Origin: Methanosarcinales archaeon
GTDB lineage: Archaea > Halobacteriota > Syntropharchaeia > Alkanophagales > Methanospirareceae
DNA: 16,157 nucleotides
Assembly: GCA_030665925.1 (NCBI GenBank)
Contig: DAOUYX010000014.1
Span: forward strand, 1 to 16,157
Reading direction: 5' to 3'
Shown: in pieces, positions 1 through 6,201 of the stretch
Position numbering within the stretch: the stretch's first letter is position 1
Layout of the letters: each line of letters begins with the position of its first letter
The notes under the pieces: generated by a model
What the model was told of the DNA's origin: nothing
Database searches by the model: none
What the model saw: the letters and a program-made list of their open reading frames with translations, nothing else
Made by a program: the position numbers and the translations under genes

Positions 1-1
1 A

Positions 2-544
2 GATGAGGATGGGAAAAGGTCGAGGTCGCATAGGGTTCCTTCGTATTTGTTAGCTCTGCAAGCAGAGGCACTTGGAATACCTATTGTCCACGTAAGGACA
101 ACATGGGGCGAATACGAACGTAATATGAAGGAAGCGGTGGACGAGTTGAAGACGAAGGGTGTGGAAGGCGGTATTTTTGGAGATGTTGACATTGCAGAGC
201 ATCGAGCGTGGAACGAGCGGGTTTGCGGTGAAATGGAAATTGAGGCGGTCTTCCCGCTCTGGAGGCGTAACCCTGAGGAGTTGATGCTTGAATTTATAGA
301 AGCGGGATTTGAAGCGTATGTCATTGCAACCACACTGGGAGAAGAGTGGCTGGGCAGAAAAATTGACACGACATTTATTAAAGACGTGGAAGAGCTTGGT
401 ATTCATCCATGTGGCGAATCAGGCGAGTATCATACGTTTGTTACTGACGGGCCGCTATTCAAAAGCGCCATAGAGATTACCGATAAGAAAAAGATATTGA
501 GAGATGGTACATGGTTCTTAGAGATAAAGGGGGAATTGAAGTAA
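2..544 (+). CDS. DUF71/COG2102 ATP-binding amidoligase, C-terminal part (B12-salvage subfamily likely)
   Basis: The reading frame is open to the left edge, so the N-terminal PP-loop with its SGGKDS-type motif is cut off; the TTG at 47 is internal and not a true start. Visible parts are an RSHRVPSYLLALQAEALGIP segment, the GIFGDVDIAEHRAWNERVC segment and a GESGEYHTFVTDGPLF motif near the C-terminus. The last motif is the family signature. Eukaryotic and archaeal diphthine-ammonia ligases (Dph6) carry GEGGEYET/GEGGEFET there, from memory, whereas the subfamily linked to B12 salvage carries an HT version. The next gene, a BtuD-like corrinoid ABC ATPase, starts 12 nt downstream and is surely co-transcribed, which supports the B12 reading. 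Family membership is firm; the choice of B12 salvage over diphthamide synthesis is inference from motif and neighbour. The usual chemistry is ATP-dependent amide formation through an adenylated carboxylate. Confidence 0.9.
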   Translation, partial: DEDGKRSRSHRVPSYLLALQAEALGIPIVHVRTTWGEYERNMKEAVDELKTKGVEGGIFGDVDIAEHRAWNERVCGEMEIEAVFPLWRRNPEELMLEFIEAGFEAYVIATTLGEEWLGRKIDTTFIKDVEELGIHPCGESGEYHTFVTDGPLFKSAIEITDKKKILRDGTWFLEIKGELK

Positions 545-556
545 CCTTAATTGAAG

Positions 557-1825
557 ATGACCTTAGAGATAAAGGACGTGGATGCGTACTACGGAAGCGT
601 GCAGGTACTGGAGGGTGTGGATTTCAGCGCGGCGCAGGGCGAACTTTTAGGTATCATCGGTCCGAACGGGTCGGGGAAGACAACGTTACTGCGAGCAATT
701 GCGCGTATTCTGAAGCCACGAACAGGCGCAATTCTATTAGATGGTAAGCAAGTGATGCAGATGAAGGACAAGGAATTTTCACGGCAGTTCGCTGCGGTCC
801 CTCAAGATACCACCATACATTTCGACTTCTCGGCTTTGGACGTTGTGCTTATGGGTAGGAATCCGCATTTGGGGCGGTTAGAGCTGGAGAGTGAGAAGGA
901 CATAGACATTGCACGGCGGTGCATGGAGCTTACCAACTGCTGGCATCTGGCTGAACGGCCGGTTACCGAATTAAGTGGCGGAGAACGGCAGCTTGTGATA
1001 ATCGCGCGGGCACTGACGCAAGAGCCTAAGGTTTTACTGCTCGATGAGCCGACCTCGCATCTCGACATTAATTATCAAATAGAGATAATGGAGCTGCTCA
1101 AGCACCTGACCGTGCACGAAGGATTGATTATCATTGCAGTTATTCACGACCTCAATTTAGCCGCGCAGTACTGCGACCGGTTAGCATTGTTACGCAGCGG
1201 AAAAATCGTTTCGATTGGCTCAGAGTACGAGGTGTTAACCGCCGAGAACATCAAAAATGCCTTCGGTGCGGACGTTATTGTCAAACGGCATGCAGTAACG
1301 AACCAGTGCTATGTATCGCCGATTCCGTCTTCGGTAAAACAGCAGACCGAGGCGGCAGGTAAAAACAGCGATATTACAATTCATCTGATCTGCGGCGGCG
1401 GTGCGGGTGCGTCGTTAATGTACCTCCTTTCGGAAAACGGTTACAACGTGACCGCGGGCGTGGTGAACATGCTGGATACCGATTGCGAAGTTGCGCAACT
1501 CTTGAACATTCCCGTAGTGACCGAAGCGCCGTTCTCTCCCATAACGGAGGATGCGTTTAACGCGCATGTTAAACAGATCGAGAAGGCAGACGTCGTGGTG
1601 CTCTGTAATATCCCTGTGGGGTTCGGCAATCTCAAAAATATAGAGGCGGCGGAGGTAGCTTTAGAGCAAAAGGGTAAAAAGTTAATGATAGTCGAGACAG
1701 ATCCAATAGAGAAAAGGGATTTTACCGGTGGAGATGCTACTAAACGGGTTATCTCACTAAAGGATAAGGGAGCGGTGGTGGTTACAAAACCGGAGAAAGT
1801 GGTTGGGGTTGTGAGTACCGCGTAG
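557..1825 (+). CDS. btuD: Cobalamin/corrinoid-type ABC transporter ATP-binding protein with extra C-terminal domain (BtuD-like)
   Basis: An ABC ATPase of the FepC/BtuD class (COG1120), the cytoplasmic motor of a corrinoid or siderophore importer. Counting from a TTG at 551 (424 aa), Walker A GPNGSGKTT is at 37-45, the Q-loop VPQD at 83-86, the signature LSGGE at 141-145, Walker B VLLLDEP at 161-167 and the H-loop histidine at 199. I prefer the ATG at 557 (422 aa), since MTLEIKDVDAYYGS is the normal family beginning and a GGGGGA-like RBS lies upstream. After about residue 265 there is an extra domain of roughly 150 residues opening with a glycine-rich ICGGGAGAS loop. Archaeal BtuD proteins such as that of Halobacterium carry a similar tail, from memory. 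No permease (BtuC) or binding protein (BtuF) is in the window; the operon probably extends to the left. B12 is the likely substrate; a siderophore cannot be excluded from the ATPase alone. Confidence 0.88.
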   Translation: MTLEIKDVDAYYGSVQVLEGVDFSAAQGELLGIIGPNGSGKTTLLRAIARILKPRTGAILLDGKQVMQMKDKEFSRQFAAVPQDTTIHFDFSALDVVLMGRNPHLGRLELESEKDIDIARRCMELTNCWHLAERPVTELSGGERQLVIIARALTQEPKVLLLDEPTSHLDINYQIEIMELLKHLTVHEGLIIIAVIHDLNLAAQYCDRLALLRSGKIVSIGSEYEVLTAENIKNAFGADVIVKRHAVTNQCYVSPIPSSVKQQTEAAGKNSDITIHLICGGGAGASLMYLLSENGYNVTAGVVNMLDTDCEVAQLLNIPVVTEAPFSPITEDAFNAHVKQIEKADVVVLCNIPVGFGNLKNIEAAEVALEQKGKKLMIVETDPIEKRDFTGGDATKRVISLKDKGAVVVTKPEKVVGVVSTA

Positions 1826-1925
1826 AAGGAGTCTTCAAACCGAAAACGACATCCAAAAAGCCTACTGTTCACTTGTTATATTTCCTCCTCTCTGTTTGCG
1901 TGATAACCTCCGGGTAATCGCGAAT

Positions 1926-1942
1926 ATGATGCTGAGCATCAT
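1926..1942. repeat. 17-nt near-perfect palindrome
   Basis: ATGATGCT-G-AGCATCAT, with 8-bp arms around one base, overlaps the stop codon of the transposase fragment. It lies in the otherwise empty stretch between the ABC ATPase and that fragment, so it could be an IS end, a terminator-like hairpin or chance. Confidence 0.4.
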
Positions 1943-2160
1943 TTTAGGAATGATTTTTGATACGCCATTGATAACTTGCGATTGTAGAAGACCGTGTTTT
2001 TAGTTTCTACAAAGATGCTATCACATGTCTTACATTTAAATCGCTGCCTGCCGTTTCTGTCGTGCCCACATCTCACTATATTGCCCACACCCCTTTTGCC
2101 GTAATTTGGATTGGAGCAAAACTCTTTTTGAGGGTCTGCCTCTAATTTGCTATTTGGCAT
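1939..2160 (-). pseudogene. IS1-type transposase, N-terminal zinc-finger fragment
   Basis: A 73-residue minus-strand reading frame with CSNPNYGKRGVGNIVRCGHD followed by RFKCKTC and FVETKNTVFYNRKLS. This is the zinc-ribbon/helix-turn-helix head of IS1-like transposases (usual form CPNPxC..GKRGxGNIVRHG..RYRCKxC..TFSxTKGTVFY, from memory). The first finger has lost a Cys (CSNPNYG instead of CPxCxxxG), and the frame stops right after the finger/HTH, so the catalytic DDE domain is missing. It is therefore a dead fragment. Its 5' end sits only about a dozen bases from the remnant of a radical SAM gene, so insertion followed by deletion of the IS body and the host gene's 5' part is the simplest history. 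Confidence 0.75.
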
Positions 2161-2172
2161 GAATATAGGTAG

Positions 2173-2514
2173 GTAATCTTTATATTAGAATCTTTACAGG
2201 ATGCAGTAACGGTATTTGGCAAGAATAGGGTATTCACGAACTTTATCATTGGGCTCGGTGAGACAGACGAATGCGTGCGCGAAGGAGTTGAGCATCTGGC
2301 AAAGGTGGGTGTAATACCCGTTCTACGTCCAATAACTATACAACCCTTACGCAAAGACGAGCTTGAAGCAACAAGACCCCGTGCTGAGCGATTGCTTAAA
2401 CTCGCACTGATGACACGTGAAATAATAGATAAGTACGGTCTTCGTGTAGATGTCTCGCAGACGATGTGTCTTACCTGTACGGGCTGCGATATAACGCCTT
2501 ATAGGGATCTATAA
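2173..2514 (+). pseudogene. Radical SAM protein, C-terminal remnant
   Basis: The frame is open from 2173 (after a TAG at 2170) to a stop at 2512-2514. Recognisable similarity starts around LESLQDAVTVFGKNRVFTNF and continues through IIGLGETDE, VGVIPVLRPITIQPLR and a terminal CLTCTGCDITPYRDL. The order ENRV-xNxIxGLGE ... VxPVxRPxTxxPLR is that of the back half of a biotin-synthase-like radical SAM barrel. The CxxCTGCD tail resembles archaeal members of that group. The N-terminal half with the CxxxCxxC cluster motif is absent and is replaced by the IS1-type fragment on the opposite strand. The GTG at 2275 would give a 79-aa product but starts inside a conserved strand, so I treat the whole as a remnant. 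Which radical SAM enzyme it was cannot be decided. Its last 44 nt overlap the convergent acetyltransferase gene. Confidence 0.72.
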
Positions 2515-2938
2515 GTTTTTTTGTAAAATTTATATGTGTTCGAGCAAAGCCCATTTGCTCGTAAAATCGTTGCGTCTCAACCCATGCTTTTCTCGTCGTC
2601 ACTTCAATAGAGACACAGCCTCGCTTCTCTGCCTCCTGTTCAAGTCTCGACACGAGTTGAGCGCCAACACCTTTACTGCGAAATGTCTCATGCACAATCA
2701 ATTCCTGAATCTCGCCTCCCAGTCCGGCATGACGGAGTAGTAACTCGATATGTAGGCTTGCAAAGCCAATAACACACCCCTCGCTCTCGGCAACATAATA
2801 CAGCACATTGTCGTCACGAAGATTCTCGGCAAATACATCATGAAGCGACTTACGATCAGGCAGAAAACCCATTAATGAAGTAATCAAATTATAAATTGAA
2901 GCCTCATCGGATTCCTCCGCAGGTCGAATGCTAACCAT
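2471..2938 (-). CDS. GNAT family N-acetyltransferase, PhnO-like
   Basis: A 155-residue single-domain GNAT acetyltransferase, which transfers acetyl from acetyl-CoA to an amine. The acetyl-CoA loop is RSKGVG at 87-92 following the strand GEIQELIV at 75-82, and the motif-B RFYEQMGF is at 124-131. The pattern GEIQEL-V...R-GVG-L followed by RFY---GF--.HF/NFTK is closest in my memory to aminoalkylphosphonate acetyltransferase PhnO, but no phosphonate genes are nearby, so the substrate is open. It starts 13 nt after the stop of the upstream nitroreductase gene; its AGAAGGGA-type RBS overlaps that stop, so the two form an operon. The 3' end overlaps the radical SAM remnant by 44 nt. The C-terminus extends about 13 residues beyond the usual family end (FTKKL), perhaps because the original stop was lost in the rearrangement next door. 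Confidence 0.88.
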   Translation of the reverse strand: MVSIRPAEESDEASIYNLITSLMGFLPDRKSLHDVFAENLRDDNVLYYVAESEGCVIGFASLHIELLLRHAGLGGEIQELIVHETFRSKGVGAQLVSRLEQEAEKRGCVSIEVTTRKAWVETQRFYEQMGFARTHINFTKKLIDPYKALYRSPYR

Positions 2939-2951
2939 ACTATTTTCCCTT

Positions 2952-3689
2952 CTATTTTTCCTTCCCGACCACCGTCATGTAAATCACACTCTCCTCTGTG
3001 CCATCTACGCCCAACAAAGCATTCACCTCGTCATCGTAAAGCGCACCCACCTGACAACTGCTAAGATTCAGTGCAACAGCAGCTAACGCCACGTTCTGTG
3101 CTATATGCCCAGCATCCAGATATATGTGGCGGTAGGCTCTTTGCGTGTATTTCCACTTTGAACGTGCGAAGATGGCAGTCCAGATGAAGACCACGTTTGC
3201 ATGGTACGCCATTTCTTGATCAAGGGCAGACTGTTTAACATGGCTACGAAAATCTCCCGCTCGTAACTGTTCGAGTTCGTGCATATCTACTGCATAATGA
3301 TAAACACCGGGATCTATTTGCTCTATGGAATTGACCACGAGATACGTTTCCATGGGATACAATGCACCGGCTGATGGCGCGGTTCTGAACCCAGATTCTG
3401 GATTGGTAATACCCTGTGCTGCCCACAGCAGTTGAGATAGTTCTGATTTTGTCACCGTTTTATCTGTGAAGTGCCGAACACTTCGGCGGTGTTTCATGAC
3501 TTCCCATAATGATGCTCTTCCTGTCTCCTCCGGTGGTTCGAGCAGGACTTTTGGCGCTGTGGGGTACCGCTTATACGTATCTGTTTTGCTCGCCCAATCT
3601 AAGCACCAGGCGGGAAGATGACCCCTTTTATACTTCGTCTCTTGCTGGAATCGGTCTCCTATTTCTTCTTTTAATACTCTTCTGGTCAT
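2952..3689 (-). CDS. SagB-type nitroreductase family protein (FMN-dependent dehydrogenase/oxidase)
   Basis: A 245-residue nitroreductase-fold protein of the SagB/ThcOx-type dehydrogenase class. Visible FMN-site features are RRSVRHF at 68-74, APSAGALYP at 104-112, YLDAGHIAQN at 190-199 and a C-terminal VIYMTVVGKEK strand. The leading ~60 residues (YHxxTKYKRGHLPAW-type segment) are typical of archaeal stand-alone SagB-like proteins. SagB enzymes in peptide clusters oxidise azolines to azoles, but no YcaO cyclodehydratase or precursor peptide is visible here, so it is probably a general flavin oxidoreductase. It is the first gene of a two-gene minus-strand operon with the GNAT acetyltransferase. 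It is divergent from the zinc-ribbon gene, and the roughly 110-nt space between them must hold both promoters. Confidence 0.88.
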   Translation of the reverse strand: MTRRVLKEEIGDRFQQETKYKRGHLPAWCLDWASKTDTYKRYPTAPKVLLEPPEETGRASLWEVMKHRRSVRHFTDKTVTKSELSQLLWAAQGITNPESGFRTAPSAGALYPMETYLVVNSIEQIDPGVYHYAVDMHELEQLRAGDFRSHVKQSALDQEMAYHANVVFIWTAIFARSKWKYTQRAYRHIYLDAGHIAQNVALAAVALNLSSCQVGALYDDEVNALLGVDGTEESVIYMTVVGKEK

Positions 3690-3751
3690 TCTTTTTTATC
3701 ACTTCTCTTTTTTGTTTATGTACCACATGCTCACGGAGAATAATGCTATAC

Positions 3752-3761
3752 CTTTATATGT
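3752..3761 (+). promoter_or_regulatory. TATA-like box of the zinc-ribbon gene (possibly bidirectional)
   Basis: CTTTATATG lies about 40-47 nt before the ATG at 3799. That allows a transcription start near 3780, a short leader and the GAGG ribosome binding site at 3784-3787. Read on the other strand (ACATATAAAGG) it could also serve the divergent nitroreductase gene. Confidence 0.4.
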
Positions 3762-3798
3762 ATCTTCAAACCAAAGTTTAATTGAGGCAAATAGTAAG

Positions 3799-4086
3799 AT
3801 GGATGAAGAATACGGGAAGTTCCCGTCTGATTGGGAGAAAATCTCTGATAAACCTCTGGAGTATCGAAAGAAGGTTGGCCTTTTCGAGATCATCGCCAGA
3901 GTAGAGGAGAAGCTTTGTGAGAAATGCGAGGAGCAGCACCCGGGTTATGTATTTAAGACATTAGATAATAGCGGGAAGGATGTAGAAAATTCAGAGGTCT
4001 ATTGGTGCCCTAAATGCGGTGGAATGAGTCCGGAAAGCTACGAAAAATTTGTGAAATCTGAGCTTCTATTTGGTGGGGGAGATTGA
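3799..4086 (+). CDS. Small zinc-ribbon protein, function unknown
   Basis: I place the start at the ATG at 3799 (95 aa). Earlier in-frame TTG/ATG codons at 3712, 3718 and 3727 lie upstream of or within the likely promoter, while a GAGG at 3784-3787 precedes 3799 at good distance. From this start, two CxxC knuckles (C40/C43 and C70/C73, the second as WCPKCGGMSPESYEKF) form one zinc ribbon with a ~26-residue insert. The N-terminal 35 residues are charged and probably helical. I do not recognise a named family. It could be a transcription- or translation-associated zinc ribbon or a small metal-binding adaptor. A diverged copy of its 3' end follows the stop codon (see the repeat at 4026-4121). Confidence 0.65.
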   Translation: MDEEYGKFPSDWEKISDKPLEYRKKVGLFEIIARVEEKLCEKCEEQHPGYVFKTLDNSGKDVENSEVYWCPKCGGMSPESYEKFVKSELLFGGGD

Positions 4087-4121
4087 ATCCGGAAACTTAC
4101 GAACGTTTTCGTAAAGAGTGA
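4026..4121 (+). repeat. Diverged tandem duplication of the zinc-ribbon gene's 3' end
   Basis: The segment 4026-4062, encoding SPESYEKFVKSE, is echoed at 4085-4121, which reads NPETYERFRKE followed by a stop. The first dozen bases (GARTCCGGAAA) are nearly identical and the period is 59 nt. The second copy is out of frame with the gene and begins on its stop codon, so it is a non-expressed tail, perhaps the last piece of a second gene copy or of an older, longer C-terminus. Confidence 0.65.
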
Positions 4122-4175
4122 GTTGATAACGCCAAAAGAGGTATAGCTCGCATAAATCTAATACCCCATTTTTTA

Positions 4176-4187
4176 TTTTTATATTTC
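4176..4187 (+). promoter_or_regulatory. T-rich/TATA-like promoter region before the DRTGG gene
   Basis: A run of T and A (TTTTTATATTTC) 70-80 nt before the ATG at 4257 could act both as the T-rich terminator of the gene upstream and as the TATA box of the gene downstream. It would give a leader of about 50 nt that contains both hairpins listed next. Confidence 0.3.
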
Positions 4188-4199
4188 TTTTGATAAATC

Positions 4200-4251
4200 T
4201 TTTCTTTCTAAGAAAAGGTTTTTTAGTAAAGGTTTCTTTTTTAAAAAGAAA
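4200..4251 (+). repeat. Two A/T-rich hairpins in the leader of the DRTGG gene
   Basis: TTTTCTT-TCT-AAGAAAA at 4200-4216 (7-bp arms) and TTTCTTTTT-T-AAAAAGAAA at 4233-4251 (9-bp arms) lie in tandem directly before the ATG at 4257. The second ends 5 nt from the start codon and covers the place of a ribosome binding site, so it could limit initiation. A/T-only stems are weak; chance in an A/T-rich spacer is possible. Confidence 0.45.
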
Positions 4252-4256
4252 AGTTT

Positions 4257-5309
4257 ATGAGAAGCCTACTCGTATCATCCGTGGAAGAGTATTCGGGAAA
4301 GAGCGCGGTGATAATAGCCTTAGGGCTGATACTGCGTGAGAAGGGCTTCAAAGTCGGCTACTTCAAACCTTTTGGCGTGGGCACCACCCGGATAGGCGAC
4401 CAGCTCGTTGACGAAGACGCATACAATACCGCATGCGTGTTGGATACCGGAGACGATATGGAAGATGTATGCCCAATCAAACCCGACAGCCCGTACGTGG
4501 AATTTGTCCGTTCCGCGGACCCGGAGGATTTAAAGAAGAGAGTTATGGATTCATATAATAGAATCTCAGCAGGTAAGGATATAGTCCTTGTGGAGGGCGC
4601 AATTGAGTATAAAGTGGGAAGGGCACTGGGGCTTTATGACCCTGACGTTTCATCTGCGCTGGATTTAGAGGTACTCATGGTGGTGAAATACACGAACGAT
4701 TTCGTTATTGACCGGATTCTTACGGCGAGAGAGCTCTTCGGCGAACGGCTTAAGTTCGTTCTGTTCAATCAGCTCGCAGGCTATAAGAAGACGTATCTCA
4801 AGAGTATCGCAGAAAGATTTTTAAGACCAAACGGTATGGAACTGATTGGTGTATTGCCTCATGATCCGCTTCTTGCGGGCTTGTTTGCAAGTGAAATTGC
4901 GGATGCACTGAATGGCGAATGGCTTGTTAAGCCCGAAGAAGATGTGATTATCGAGGAGTTCTTGATAGGTGCGATGTCCCCACCGTCAGCATTGAAATAT
5001 TTCAGACGTGTGAGGCAAGCGGCATTGATAACCGGTGGAGACCGAGCGGATTTGCAGAATCTCGCACTGGAAACGGGAAATATAAAATGCATTCTGCTGA
5101 CCGGTAATTTAGAACCGCCGGGAACGATGCTGGGAAAAGCAGAAGAGAAAGGCGTGCCGGTTATCCTGGTTGCGGATGATACGCTCACGACGGTGGAGAA
5201 ATTGGATGAGGTATTTGGAAAAGCGAGGATAAAGAGCGATGTGAAGATAGGAAGGATTAAAGAACTTGTCGAACGTTTTGTTGATTTAGAGAAACTGATG
5301 ATGGAGTAA
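4257..5309 (+). CDS. BioD-like P-loop protein with DRTGG domain (COG0857 N-terminal type)
   Basis: A 350-residue protein with the layout of the N-terminal half of long phosphotransacetylases, standing alone as in many archaea. Residues 1-210 form a dethiobiotin-synthetase-like AAA_26 P-loop domain: SSVEEYSGKSAVII at 7-20 holds the Walker-A-like GKS, followed by VGYFKPFG at 33-40 and an IVLVEGA switch-like strand around 110. Residues ~225-330 form a DRTGG domain, with ALITGGDRADLQNLALE as its signature segment and the VPVILVADDT strand near the end. No phosphate acetyltransferase domain follows. In Pta these domains sense nucleotides or metabolites; the role of the stand-alone protein is not established. 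It has its own A/T-rich leader and no obvious operon partners, since the next gene is convergent. Confidence 0.85.
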   Translation: MRSLLVSSVEEYSGKSAVIIALGLILREKGFKVGYFKPFGVGTTRIGDQLVDEDAYNTACVLDTGDDMEDVCPIKPDSPYVEFVRSADPEDLKKRVMDSYNRISAGKDIVLVEGAIEYKVGRALGLYDPDVSSALDLEVLMVVKYTNDFVIDRILTARELFGERLKFVLFNQLAGYKKTYLKSIAERFLRPNGMELIGVLPHDPLLAGLFASEIADALNGEWLVKPEEDVIIEEFLIGAMSPPSALKYFRRVRQAALITGGDRADLQNLALETGNIKCILLTGNLEPPGTMLGKAEEKGVPVILVADDTLTTVEKLDEVFGKARIKSDVKIGRIKELVERFVDLEKLMME

Positions 5310-5383
5310 AGATTAGGTAAAAGAGACGAACAAAAAGTGTGTAAACTAGGAAACATGTTTCTTAAGCGGAGTATATAGTAAGT

Positions 5384-6036
5384 TCATCCAACACCACTCT
5401 GCTGAAGTGCCAGATAAATACCCCACAACCCGGTCGTAATGAATTGAACTGCAATTGCACCTAAGACAAGCCCCATCATCCTCGTGACCACCATACTTCC
5501 GGTCACGCCGAGCACGGATGAATTTGCTCAGACATTCTGAAGAGAAGCAAGGTTATGAGGAAAGTAAGGATGATGGATACTAAGACGATTACCTTAAATG
5601 ATACCAAGTCTGCTGTTTTCATCGGGACGATCGCAGTCGTTATCGCACCAGGACCAGCCAACATCAGGACTGCAAGTGGGAAGAAGGATATATCCTCCCT
5701 TTCGCCTGATTCTTTCACCTCTTCCGGCGTATGCCCCTCTCTCGACTTCCTTCCGTGCATCATATCCATCGCAATCGCCAATAGCAGTATTCCGCCAATA
5801 ACGCGCAGTGAATCAACCGTAATCTGAAAGAAGGAGAGGATGAAATCACCAAATATTGCAAAGATTAAGAGAACGAGACATCCAAATATCGCAGTCTTCT
5901 TCGCTAATCGCTTCTTTTCATCAAAGCCCCGATCTTCGGTCACTGAGAGAAAGACCATAACGTTCCCAATGGGATTGACAGACAATGACGAACATGGCGG
6001 TGAAAACCATCAGGAGGAACGTATATGTGGTATACA
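5384..6036 (-). pseudogene. MarC family integral membrane protein, broken by two frameshifts
   Basis: Reading the minus strand from an ATG at 6034-6036 gives MYTTYTFLLMVFTAMFVIV. One extra base near 5983-5986 then shifts to the frame VNPIGNVMVFLSVTE, which continues to RMSEQIHPCSA and a stop. A second shift near 5516-5520 (one base missing or two extra) restores SVLGVTGSMVVTRMMGLVLG...GIYLALQQSGVG with a stop at 5384-5386. Put together, the ~215-residue product has the six-helix MarC/UPF0056 layout, with the conserved NPIGN motif in the first half and GPGAITT in the second. The longest single frame (5503-5985) lacks both ends. Both breaks are single-base events, so either the gene is decaying or the assembly carries two indel errors. 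MarC proteins are inner-membrane proteins of unsettled function; the old link to multiple antibiotic resistance has not held up. Confidence 0.8.
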
Positions 6037-6154
6037 TAAACCTTTGTTAGATAGTTAATTTAATTATAAAAATCAACTATTATTCATCCTTTGGCTCCCG
6101 AAGCAGAGGGACTTGGAACTGAGCTGGTGCAGTAATTAATGCTTTTCACAATGG

Positions 6155-6164
6155 AAAATATTAA
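6155..6164 (+). promoter_or_regulatory. Possible TATA box of the CBS-antiporter operon
   Basis: AAAATATTAA lies about 38-47 nt before the ATG at 6202 and would give a short leader containing the strong ribosome binding site. A second A/T-rich option (TTATAAAG, about 6168-6175) is too close to leave room for that site. Confidence 0.3.
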
Positions 6165-6190
6165 AGATTATAAAGACAATTAATTGATGG

Positions 6191-6197
6191 AGGAGGT
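6191..6197 (+). promoter_or_regulatory. Strong Shine-Dalgarno site that decides the CBS protein start
   Basis: AGGAGGT ends 4 nt before the ATG at 6202. It lies inside the frame if one starts at 6184 or 6187, which argues that the upstream TTG/ATG codons are not used. Confidence 0.7.
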
Positions 6198-6201
6198 AAA
6201 A

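Noticed and set aside
50..406. Open minus-strand frame opposite the DUF71 gene
   Set aside because: The product is low-complexity and unlike any family, while the plus strand encodes a clear conserved protein.
2952..3689. SagB homologue as part of an azole-peptide biosynthetic cluster
   Set aside because: There is no YcaO cyclodehydratase, precursor peptide or exporter in the neighbourhood visible here.
3509..3893. Hydrophobic plus-strand frame 3509-3781 and minus frame 3699-3893 around the divergent promoter
   Set aside because: They overlap the nitroreductase N-terminus or the zinc-ribbon gene, and their hydrophobicity comes from T-rich promoter DNA.
4087..4256. Possible small RNA or riboswitch in the spacer before the DRTGG gene
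   Set aside because: Only A/T-rich simple hairpins are visible; there is no conserved aptamer-like core.
5555..6058. Plus-strand frames across the MarC region
   Set aside because: The minus strand carries recognisable MarC motifs (NPIGN, GPGAITT); the plus frames show none and are hydrophilic shadows of it.
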